Both the position numbers and the translations under genes were made by a program. A DNA stretch of 64,000 nt from Syngnathus acus (Eukaryota > Chordata > Actinopteri > Syngnathiformes > Syngnathidae): the NCBI RefSeq assembly GCF_901709675.1, contig NC_051091.1, positions 4,374,967 to 4,438,966 of the forward strand, read 5' to 3'. How positions within the stretch are numbered: the first letter of the stretch is position 1; each line of letters starts with the position of its first letter. This document shows positions 38,381 through 47,170 of this stretch, one piece after another. A model generated the notes under the pieces. That model saw only the letters and a list, made by a program, of their open reading frames with translations. It ran no database searches and had not been told where the DNA came from.

Positions 38381-38889
38381 AGGGATGCGCCGTTATGCAA
38401 CAACGGGGAGATTATGCTTCTCTTTGGGTAATCTTGATTTGATAACACTTGTAGTAGCTTTTAAATAACGTGTATGCATATATACGCCTGAATACTGTTA
38501 TCCAATATATCTACTGCAATTTCACATTAGATTGCTGGTTTGAAATTTACTTTTAATATTATTTTCAAATAAACATTTATGTTAAGACTTGTCTGGTGTT
38601 TTATTCCTCGTTTTTTTATTCAACATTTAAAACATAAAAATCAGACATTTGGTTAACTGCTTTATATGACAATATGTGTAGGTACACCTCAGGGACACTT
38701 CAATAGGTACACTACACAAGGTAAAAAAAAAAAAAGAATAAATAAATAAAGGGTTAATTGCACAATAAAAGCACATTCATGTACATTCTCACTACTGGGA
38801 TTGAACCAAGTTCCTACCGAGCAAGAGCTCGCATCATTATCCAGTCGGCTATTTCGACCTGGGAGCCTGCGCTCGCCTGCACTGTTTTG

Positions 38890-39000
38890 TACTAGTGATG
38901 TGCATTCCAGTTAAAAAAACGGAATCTTTAGAATCGGTTCACTCAAAATATTTGTTCAAAAGAATCGTTCACCAAATCGTTCACTAGACTTTCTTATTTA
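38890..39000. repeat. Repeat terminus with GAATCGTTCAC motifs
   Basis: 'actagtgatgtgcattcc' is followed by 'gaatcggttcactc', 'gaatcgttcacc' and 'aatcgttcact'. The arrangement resembles the end of a non-autonomous hAT-like element in fish. The boundary is approximate. Confidence 0.4.
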
Positions 39001-39039
39001 TTTATTCTTTTTTCTTTTTTTTTTACCTCGTGTAGTGTA

Positions 39040-39095
39040 CCTATTGTAGTGTCCATGAGGTGTACCTAATCACAGGCCACTTCAATGGGGAAAAA
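39040..39095. repeat. Diverged satellite-like precursor sequence
   Basis: 'gaggtgtacctaatcacaggccacttcaatgggg' is a diverged form of the GTGTACCTAATAACAGGCCAC phrase of the adjoining satellite. A related 'gtaggtacacctcagggacacttcaataggtacac' stretch lies at about 38679-38712. These look like single copies of the source element beside the amplified array. Confidence 0.5.
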
Positions 39096-39169
39096 GCTTA
39101 AGTGAAAGTGAAAAGTGCCACACCCGCCCTCACCCCCACCTCCTGATTGGCTGTTTGATCTGTGACGTC

Positions 39170-41492
39170 ACTCGGACACCCCATTAGGTACACTGCCATT
39201 TTCAAGTGTACCTAATAACAGGCCACTTTATTAGGGAAATATCATGGTCAAAGGTCACAGGTGTCAACCTCTAGTCTTCGGGGCCGCGTTCCAACATGTT
39301 TTCCAAGTGACCCTCGTTAAGCGCACCTGCGTGAAAAGTTTTAGCTCCTTTCACGTTCTGCAGGAGCTAAAACTTTTCACGCAGGTGCACTTAACGAGGG
39401 AATCACACGGACACTCCATTAGGTACACCGCCATTTTCAAGTGTACCTAAAAACAGGCCACTTTATTAGGGAAATATCATGGTCAAAGGTCACAGGTGTC
39501 AAGCTCTAGTCCTCGGGGCCGCGTTCCAACATGTTTTCCAAGTGACCCTCGTTAAGCGCACCTGCGTGAAAAGTTTTAGCTTCTTTCACGTTCCACAGGA
39601 GCTAAAACTTTTCACGCAGGTGCACTTAACGAGGGAATCATACGGACACTCCATTAGGTACACCGCCATTTTCAAGTGTACCTAAAAACAGGCCACTTTA
39701 TTAGGGAAATATCATGGTCAAAGGTCACAGGTGTCAAGCTCTAGTCCTCGGGGCCGCGTTCCAACATGTTTTCCAAGTGACCCTCGTTAAGCGCACCTGC
39801 GTGAAAAGTTTTAGCTTCTTTCACGTTCCACAGGAGCTAAAACTTTTCACGCAGGTGCACTTAACGAGGGAATCATACGGACACTCCATTAGGTACACCG
39901 CCATTTTCAAGTGTACCTAAAAACAGGCCACTTTATTAGGGAAATATCATGGTCAAAGGTCACTGGTGTCAAGCTCTAGTCCTCGGGGCCGCGTTCCAAC
40001 ATGTTTTCCAAGTGACCCTCGTTAAGCGCACCTGCGTGAAAAGTTTTAGCTTCTTTCACGTTCCACAGGAGCTAAAACTTTTCACGCAGGAGCACTTAAC
40101 GAGGGAATCATACGGACACTCCATTAGGTACACCGCCATTTTCAAGTGTACCTAAAAACAGGCCACTTTATTAGGGAAATATCATGGTCAAAGGTCACAG
40201 GTGTCAAGCTCTAGTCCTCGGGGCCGCGTTCCAACATGTTTTCCAAGTGACCCTCGTTAAGCGCACCTGCGTGAAAAGTTTTAGCTTCTTTCACGTTCCA
40301 CAGGAGCTAAAACTTTTCACGCAGGTGCACTTAACGAGGGAATCACACGGACACTCCATTAGGTACACCGCCATTTTCAAGTGTACCTAAAAACAGGCCA
40401 CTTTATTAGGGAAATATCATGGTCAAAGGTCACAGGTGTCAAGCTCTAGTCCTCGGGGCCGCGTTCCAACATGTTTTCCAAGTGACCCTCGTTAAGCGCA
40501 CCTGCGTGAAAAGTTTTAGCTCCTTTCACGTTCTGCAGGAGCTAAAACTTTTCCCGCAGGTGCACTTAACGAGGGAATCACACGGACACTCCATTAGGTA
40601 CACCGCCATTTTCAAGTGTACCTAATAACAGGCCACTTTATTAGGGAAATATCATGGTCAAAGGTCACAGGTGTCAAGCTCTAGTCCTCGGGGCCGCGTT
40701 CCAACATGTTTTCCAAGTGACCCTCGTTAAGCGCACCTGCGTGAAAAGTTTTAGCTCCTTTCACGTTCTGCAGGAGCTAAAACTTTTCCCGCAGGTGCAC
40801 TTAACGAGGGAATCACACGGACACTCCATTAGGTACACCGCCATTTTCAAGTGTACCTAATAACAGGCCACTTTATTAGGGAAATATCATGGTCAAAGGT
40901 CACAGGTGTCAACCTCTAGTCTTCGGGGCCGCGTTCCAACATGTTTTCCAAGTGACCCTCGTTAAGCGCACCTGCGTGAAAAGTTTTAGCTCCTTTCACG
41001 TTCTGCAGGAGCTAAAACTTTTCACGCAGGTGCACTTAACGAGGGAATCACACGGACACTCCATTAGGTACACCGCCATTTTCAAGTGTACCTAATAACA
41101 GGCCACTTTATTAGGGAAATATCATGGTCAAAGGTCACAGGTGTCAAGCTCTAGTCCTCGGGGCCGCGTTCCAACATGTTTTCCAAGTGACCCTCGTTAA
41201 GCGCACCTGCGTGAAAAGTTTTTGGTCACTTTCACGTTCCGCAGGAGCTAAAACTTTTCCCGCAGGTGCACTTAACGAGGTAATCACACGGACACTCCAT
41301 TAGGTACACCGCCATTTTAGAGTGTACCTAATAAGAGGCCACTTTATTAGGGAAATATCATGGTCAAAGGTCACAGGTGTCAAGCTCTAGTCCTCGGGGC
41401 CGCATTCCAACATGTTTTCCAAGATTCCCTCGTTAAGTCCACCTGCGTGAAAAGTTTTTGGTCATTTTCACGTTCTGCAGGAGCTAAAACTT
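39170..41492. repeat. ~235-bp satellite array, about 10 units, with internal hairpins
   Basis: The ATGGTCAAAGGTCAC phrase recurs at 39244, 39479, 39714, 39949, 40184, 40419, 40654, 40889, 41124 and 41360, so the period is 235 bp (236 once). Units differ at only a few sites; the last two are more diverged, and the last ends abruptly at 41492 inside its hairpin. Each unit holds a long inverted repeat; in unit 1 the left arm is 39311-39348 and the right arm 39363-39400, pairing at 37 of 38 positions around a 14-nt loop. A shorter stem follows (ATTAGGTACAC / GTGTACCTAAT, 39419-39452), and CCTAATAA / TTATTAGG makes a third. The 68-codon frame in every unit is a by-product of low divergence. Similar edges at 2915 and 39040 suggest origin from a miniature inverted-repeat element. 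Confidence 0.92.
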
Positions 41493-41602
41493 ATGGAATA
41501 TATATGGTTTTATGGAGCAGCTCACAAGCACATAGTTATAATGGTTATATGGGGTAGCACACGAGCAACTGTGTTGCAAGTTTTTCTATGTTACAATATT
41601 TC

Positions 41603-41674
41603 AGGTCTCACCGGGATTTGAACCCAGGTCGCTGGAGTGTGAGTCCAGAGCACTAACCACTACACTATGGAACC
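41603..41674 (-). pseudogene. tRNA-Gln-like sequence, copy 1 (anticodon position CAC)
   Basis: This 72-nt minus-strand cloverleaf starts GGTTCCATAGTGTAGTGG, with a CTGGA/TCCAG anticodon stem, a B-box-like GGTTCAAATCC and 3' acceptor TGAGACC. The acceptor pairs with one mismatch and one G-T. The acceptor and D-arm match tRNA-Gln, but the loop CTCACAC puts CAC where Gln has CTG. It is a relic or tRNA-derived repeat core, not a proven tRNA gene. Confidence 0.65.
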
Positions 41675-41799
41675 CTTATTCACATTACATTGTATATATA
41701 TGGTTTTATGGATCAGCTCACAAGCAAATAGTTATAATTGTTATATGGGGCAGCACACGAGCAACTGTGTTGCAAATTTTTCTATGATAAAATATTTTC

Positions 41800-41870
41800 C
41801 GTCTTACTGGGATTTGAACCCGGGTCACTGGGGTCAGAGTCCAGAGTACTAACCACTACACTATGACACC
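41800..41870 (-). pseudogene. tRNA-Gln-like sequence, copy 2 (anticodon position CTG)
   Basis: Same layout as copy 1; the loop CTCTGAC keeps the glutamine CTG. The acceptor stem is more damaged (5' GGTGTCA, 3' TAAGAC) and the anticodon stem has one mismatch. Confidence 0.6.
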
Positions 41871-41994
41871 CCTGCTCTCATTGTATGGAATATATATGGT
41901 TTTATGGAGCAGCTCACAAGCAAATAGCTATAAAGGTTATATGGCGTAGCACACAAGCAACTGTGTTGCAAATTTTGTTATGATAAAATATTTC

Positions 41995-42066
41995 AGGTCT
42001 CACTGGGATTTGAACCCAGGTCACTGGGGTGAGAGTCCAGAGCACTAACCACTACACTATGGAATT
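41995..42066 (-). pseudogene. tRNA-Gln-like sequence, copy 3 (anticodon position CTC)
   Basis: The 72-nt core has B box GGTTCAAATCC intact. The 5' acceptor is AATTCCA, which pairs poorly with TGAGACC. The loop CTCTCAC gives CTC. Confidence 0.6.
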
Positions 42067-42190
42067 CTCTTTCACATTGTATGGAATATATATGGTTTTA
42101 TGGAGCAGCTCACAAGCAAATAGCTATAAAGGTTATATGGCGTAGCACACAAGCAACTGTGTTGCAAATCTTTCTATGATAAAATAATCT

Positions 42191-42262
42191 AGGTCTCACT
42201 GGGATTTGAACCCGAGTCACTGCGGTGAGAGTCCAGAGCACTAACCACTACACTATGGAATT
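42191..42262 (-). pseudogene. tRNA-Gln-like sequence, copy 4 (anticodon position CTC)
   Basis: Near-identical to copy 3; the T-arm reads ACTCGGGTTCAAATCC and the anticodon stem is weakened by CCGCAG on its 3' side. Confidence 0.6.
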
Positions 42263-42386
42263 CTCTTTCACATTGTATGGAATATATATGGTTTTATGGA
42301 GCAGCTCACAGGCAAATAGCTATAAAGGTTATAGGGCGTAGCACACAGGCAACTGTGTTGCAAATCTTTCTATGATAAAATAATCT

Positions 42387-42458
42387 AGGTCTCACTGGGA
42401 TTTGAACCCGAGTCACTGCGGTGAGAGTCCAGAGCACTAACCACTACACTATTGAACC
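42387..42458 (-). pseudogene. tRNA-Gln-like sequence, copy 5 (anticodon position CTC)
   Basis: Like copy 4, but the 5' acceptor GGTTCAA restores part of the Gln-type acceptor. Confidence 0.6.
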
Positions 42459-42496
42459 CTCGGTCACATTCCATGGAATATATATGGTTTTATGGA

Positions 42497-43978
42497 CCCT
42501 AGCCCTAACCCTAGCTCCAACCCTAACCCTAACCCTAGCTCTAACCCTAGCTCTAACCCTAACCCTAATCCTAGCTCTAACCCTAACCCTAGCTCTAACC
42601 CTAGCTCTAACTCTAGCTCTAACTCTAACCCTAGGTCTAACCCTAACCCTAGCTCTAACCCTAGCTCTAACCCTAACCCTAGCATTAACCCTAACCCTCG
42701 CTCTAACCCTAACCCTTACCCCTAGCTCAAACCCTAACCCTAGCTCTAACACTAGCCCTAACCCTAACCCTAGCTCTAACCCTAGCTCTACCCCTAACCC
42801 TAATCCTAGCTCTAACCCTAACCCTAGCTCTAACTCTAGCTCTAACTCTAACCCTAGGTCTAACCCTAACCCTAACCCTAACCCTAACCCTAGCTCTAAC
42901 CCTAACCCTAGCTCTAACCCTAACCCTAGCATTAACCCTAACCCTCGCTCTAACCCTAACCCTTACCCCTAACCCTAGCTCAAACCCTAACCCTAACCCT
43001 AGCTCTAACACTAGCCCTAACCCTAACCCTAGCTCTAACCCTAGCTCTAACCCTAACCCTAATCCTAGCTCTAACCCTAACCCTAGCTCTAACCCTAGCT
43101 CTAACTCTAACCCTAGGTCTAACCCTAACCCTAGCTCTAACCCTAACCCTCGCTCTAACCCTAGCCCTTACCCCTAACCCTAGCTCAAACCCTAACCCTA
43201 ACCCTAACCCTAACCCTAACCCTAGCTCTAACACTAGCCCTAACCCTAACCTTAACCCTAACCCTAACCCTAACCCTAACCCTAACCCTAGCTCTAACCC
43301 TAACTCTAACTCTAATTCTAACCCTAACTCTAGCTCTAGCTCTAACCCTAACCCTAATCCTATCTCTAACTCTAACCCTAGGTCTAACCCTAACCCTAAC
43401 CCTAGCTCTAACCCTAACCCTAGCTCTAACCCTAACCCTAGCATTAACCCTAACCCTCGCTCTAACCCTAACCCTTACCCCTAACCCTAGCTCAAACCCT
43501 AACCCTAACCCTAGCTCTAACACTAGCCCTAACCCTAAACCTAGCTCTAACCCTAGCTCTAACCCTAACCCTAATCCTAGCTCTAACCCTAACCCTAGCT
43601 CTAACCCTAGCTCTAACTCTAACCCTAGGTCTAACCCTAACCCTAGCTCTAACCCTAACCCTCGCTCTAACCCTAGCCCTTACCCCTAACCCTAGCTCAA
43701 ACCCTAACCCTAACCCTAGCTCTAACACTAGCCCTAACCCTAACCTTAACCCTAACCCTAACCCTAACCCTAACCCTAGCTCTAACCCTAACTCTAACTC
43801 TAATTCTAACCCTAACTCTAGCTCTAGCTCTAACCCTAACCCTAATCCTATCTCTAACCCTAGGTCTAACCCTAACCCTAGCTCTAACCCTAACCCTAGC
43901 GCTAACCCTAGCATTAACCGTAACCCTCGCTCTAACCCTAACCGTTACCCCTAACCCTAGCTCAAACCCTAACCCTAA
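42497..43978. repeat. Interstitial telomere-like array (CCCTAA and CCTAGCTCTAA variants)
   Basis: The segment is 1.48 kb of CCCTAA hexamers in one orientation, mixed with variant units CCCTAGCTCTAA, CCCTAGGTCTAA, CCCTCGCTCTAA and CCCTTACCCCTAA. The marker 'cttacccctaaccctagctc' and its variants recur near 42714, 42960, 43170, 43475, 43680 and 43946. A block starting near 42960 repeats about 510-515 bp later, so there is a higher-order repeat. Vertebrate telomeres are TTAGGG, so this is an expanded internal array, not an exposed end: ordinary sequence resumes on both sides. A single inverted TTAGGG lies at 43982-43987. Every frame is open here because of the periodicity; none is coding. Confidence 0.95.
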
Positions 43979-43987
43979 GATTTAGGG

Positions 43988-44185
43988 AGGTGTATGGTTA
44001 TATGGGGCAGCACACGAGCAATTGTGTTGCAAAGTTTTCTATGATAAAACTATTTCATCCCAATGGGATTTGAACCCGGGTCGCTGGGGGGAGAGTCCAG
44101 AGCACTCACCACTACACTATGGAACTCTCGTTTACATTGATTGGAATATATATGATTTTATGGAGCAGCTCACAAGCAAATAAAA
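43988..44185. repeat. Resumed tRNA-derived repeat, right of the telomere-like array
   Basis: 'gtatggttatatggggcagcac' continues the unit interrupted at 42496, lacking about 25-30 nt. It is followed by one more tRNA-like core and a new unit start near 44141, which is itself cut by the hAT fragment at 44186. Confidence 0.85.
44055..44126 (-). pseudogene. tRNA-Gln-like sequence, copy 6 (anticodon position CTC)
   Basis: The 72-nt core has an intact B box (GGTTCAAATCC). The loop CTCTCCC gives CTC, and the acceptor 3' side is heavily mutated. It lies beyond the telomere-like array, showing that the tRNA array existed on both sides of it. Confidence 0.55.
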
Positions 44186-44265
44186 GTGGTCCCCAACCTT
44201 TTTTGCACCACGGACCGGTTACGTGTCAGAAATATTTTCGCGGACCGGCCTTTATATGAATAAAT
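44186..44265. mobile_element. hAT-type transposon terminus
   Basis: 'gtggtccccaaccttttttgcaccacggaccggtt' followed by 'gcggaccggcc' is a widely distributed hAT terminal sequence in vertebrates. Only this end is present, and it truncates the preceding tRNA-derived unit. Confidence 0.6.
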
Positions 44266-46750
44266 ACATTTATATAAATAAATAATACATTTATAATGAA
44301 TATATAAATACGATGAAATAAAATAATACGACTATTTCTTTCTTTTAGTAGGGTTTTTTGAGTTTTTCCTTGCCCTCTTGGGAGCTTAAGATCAGGGTTG
44401 CGTCCATTGCAGCCTGGTGATCCTGACAGCAGGACATGTATCACCTTTTCTCATTTTGTGTCCCCAAAGACATGTGTGTTCAAATGAGATTTAAGATGAT
44501 GATGAGCATAAAATGCTACTTCAGAAGTAATTAATGGGATTGCCTTGAGCTTTTCTTTGGCGCTGGTCTGTGCAGCTGTGAGCTTAAAGTTGAAACTCAA
44601 ATTTCACTTATAAAGTATGAACTGAACAAGTTCATTTTAAAATTTGTGAACCAAACTATGAACTTTCCCAACACTGTCCCCGGTGGCCATATGGATGCAA
44701 TGTGGATGAACTGACATGGTACCTTGCTGATTTAGTATTTTCTGTACTTCATTGTCCGGATACATCTACAAATCCACTACCTTCATCACGAAATGAGAGA
44801 TAACCTTTTAGGGTCCATGCATCAGCAGTTTCAGTCTGCTCGCTTCTCCTAACAACTCCATCGCCGATGTGTCCATGACCTTGTGGCATTCGGGTTAATG
44901 CTGACTTGAGGACTCTTTTGTCACGAGGTTGACCGGATCAGTTTGCTTTGGCCTGCAGATGCTATTATAGGAGCGCTGTTTATGACTGCTGTTGAAATGG
45001 GTTTGTAAGTATGCTGTGCACCGGCAAGGTATTGATGTGGGGGTTAATAGCCTGTTGGCCTCTTTAATGGGGCTACATCAGGTCCGGCAGCAGCCCACAG
45101 GAGAGGAACATGCCCATTTACAAAATCATTGCCTGTATGGGGCACGGCAGGGACTGAAATGTGTTGCATCTCCACTTGAGCTTAACATGGAGAAATGTGC
45201 GACATGCACACCTCTTCCTGGAACAAACAAGCTGATGTCACGTCGACCCCAATGAGGTCAAAGGAAACAAGATTAGATACACCTGGACAAGATAATGACA
45301 CTCTTGAAAAAGTAACTTAGTTACTTTGTTGATTGCTTGACTTCAGAAGCTAATTTTTATCTGACAGATTCTGCTTAAAGGGTCAGTGTGTGGATATTCT
45401 TTCAACGTCACCTAGTGGTGGACTAACAGAATGCAACAATTTTTGAAAGATGTTCGTCAAATTGTTAAGTCTCAAGTTTGAAAGATGGTGGCGAAACATG
45501 TCAGCGTTCTGTATGGTGATGTGATGAAATATATCCAACGATTACTAGACATTAGATTATAGACAAAAATGTACATTGTTATATGAAAACTATTTATTTT
45601 TTGCATTTTGAAATGTTCTCGCCCACTGTTTAGGAATCACTGAAAGAAACAATTGTGGAGTTTGCAGTGTAAATAGATTGCGTCATGGTGATGTTGCCTG
45701 TAATCCAACCTCGTTTGTACCGCCTAAAAATAATATGACCTTGTCAAGCTGTTATCTCAAGTGGTAGACCATCCAGGGAGCAAATGGATGCCACAAGCAT
45801 GTAGCGCATTCAATTAAGTATCACACTAATTACTCTGAGACAAAAGCATTTTCTTCACATATTAGAACACGAACACATGAATTATATATGAGAAAGGTTC
45901 TGATTTGAAATTAGCATGTATTTCATCTCATGCATTTGTAATAGCACAAGAAGCCCATTACAACATTGGCTTCAAACTGTGACTAATCATCTTTCATTAG
46001 GTAGACAATCTCAAAGCCTGTCGTTCTTCCCTCTCATGTTACTGTAATATCATCACAACATTTACAATAATAATCCCGGACATGTGCGGCGATCAATTAT
46101 TTATTTATACTAATGACTTTGCCGTGCATCTATTATTCATCCGAGGCTCTGCTCTGTCCTCCTGGAGTGAGGCTGACAGGGGGGAAATGGAGGGGCAGAT
46201 GGGAAACGGAGCTTGATTGTACCCTTAAGGGCAGCTCAGTCCAACTTGTTGAAGGGCCAAGAGGTAGTCGGCCATCTTAAAATTTGCTCTCGACCAATGT
46301 GAGTACATTAAATGTTCGGGGTCTGCTTCAGCGTGTTAGCAATAAGTTTGACCTCCATAACAGGACACGCGTAGCCGCACGAATCTGAATATTTTATACA
46401 TGGCCACTGCCCAAGGAAAACGGGTGCAATTCATTGTCAACTATAATTTCGCCATTTGCTTCCTCCAAGCATCACTTCTGCACATGCAGCATGTAGACTC
46501 AAATGGATTCTGACTGGTGGGGCTGAAAGAGTCCTGTGATTAATGGAGGGAGGGTTTTGGGCACGCTCGCGTCACATTCCTTCCGCTTTGATCTCATTTG
46601 AGTCGGAAAATAGTAGCGGTGTCAGCATGGACGCATCGGTCTATCCTGCACGGACGAGTACCGCGAAACTCGGAGCGAGTGGGAACGCATTTGGCATCGC
46701 AACCAACAGCTTGTGGAGTTGTTATGATTGGACCCGTCCCAAGACACCAA
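44266..46750. other. Intergenic region, no supported gene
   Basis: The segment begins with an AT-rich 'ataaatacatttat' stretch and a 'gtttttccttgccctcttgggagcttaagatcagg' phrase (44353-44400) that belongs to a dispersed teleost repeat. The remainder holds no recognised gene. Confidence 0.5.
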
Positions 46751-46763
46751 ACACAAGAGACTC

Positions 46764-47111
46764 CATCCATCCATCCATTTTCTGTACCGCTTTGTCCCAA
46801 CGGGGGTCACGGGCATGCTGGAGCCTATCCCAGCTGTCATCGGGCAGTAGGCGGGGGACACCCTGAACCGGTTGCCAGCCAATCGCAGGGCACACAGAGA
46901 CGAACAACCATCCGCACTCACACCTAGGGGCAATTTGGAGCGCTCAATCGGCCTACCAAGCCTGTTTTTTGGGATGTGGGAGTAAACCGGAGTGCCTGGA
47001 GGAAACCCACACGGGCTCGAGGAGAACATGCAAACTCCACACAGGGAGGGTCGGAGGTGGAATCGAACCGGCACCCTCCTAACTGTGAGGCGGACGTGCT
47101 AACCAGTGTTC
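46764..47111 (-). mobile_element. tRNA-derived SINE with 12-bp target-site duplication
   Basis: CACAAGAGACTC occurs immediately left (46752-46763) and right (47112-47123), a perfect 12-bp duplication expected of target-primed retrotransposition. Read on the minus strand, the 5' end is tRNA-like (GGTTAGCACGTCCGCCTCACAG, then B box GGTTCGATTCC). The body carries 'gcatgttctcc' and 'gcgattggctggcaaccgg', and the 3' end is a GGATGGATGG tail. Fragments of the same family are at 1770-2030 and 18140-18260. It is non-coding. Confidence 0.85.
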
Positions 47112-47164
47112 CACAAGAGACTCAACAATGAAAAAAGTAACAGGTGGACATGACTAAAGAGAAC

Positions 47165-47170
47165 TTTATT
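47165..47170 (-). terminator. Possible cdh4 polyadenylation signal
   Basis: TTTATT (AATAAA on the gene strand) lies about 2.4 kb beyond the cdh4 stop, just left of a CA/CG-dinucleotide tract. Other hexamers between here and the stop could be used instead. Confidence 0.35.

Larger units (their letters stand above)
41493..42496. repeat. ~196-bp tandem repeat carrying tRNA-like sequences
   Basis: Units begin at about 41493, 41690, 41885, 42081, 42277 and 42473 (phrase ATGGAATATATATGGTTTTATGGA). The first two-thirds of each unit is A/T-rich with 'cagctcacaagcaaatag' and 'gcaactgtgttgcaaat'. The last third is a minus-strand tRNA-like sequence (listed separately). Unit 6 is cut by the telomere-like array after 42496 and its remainder resumes near 43988. 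The spacing of tRNA-like cores is constant, so the whole unit, not just the tRNA, was amplified. Confidence 0.9.

Noticed and set aside
39244-41095. A conserved 68-aa frame repeated in almost every satellite unit
   Set aside because: Its identity simply follows the near-identical DNA units; it has no domain, no Kozak or RBS context, and half of it encodes the hairpin arms.
39170-42496. CRISPR-like regular array
   Set aside because: Periods of 235 and 196 bp with no short spacer/repeat alternation, in a vertebrate genome; these are satellites.
42421-43914. Long LGLELG / VRVRAR / NPSSNP frames of 94-183 codons
   Set aside because: They are by-products of telomere-like repeats whose unit length is divisible by three.
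41603-44126. Functional tRNA genes
   Set aside because: Acceptor stems mismatch in most copies and anticodon positions differ; treated as tRNA-derived repeats until an RNA gene finder or expression says otherwise.
46543-46927. Open frames of 107-109 codons
   Set aside because: They run into the SINE at 46764-47111 and take much of their length from it.
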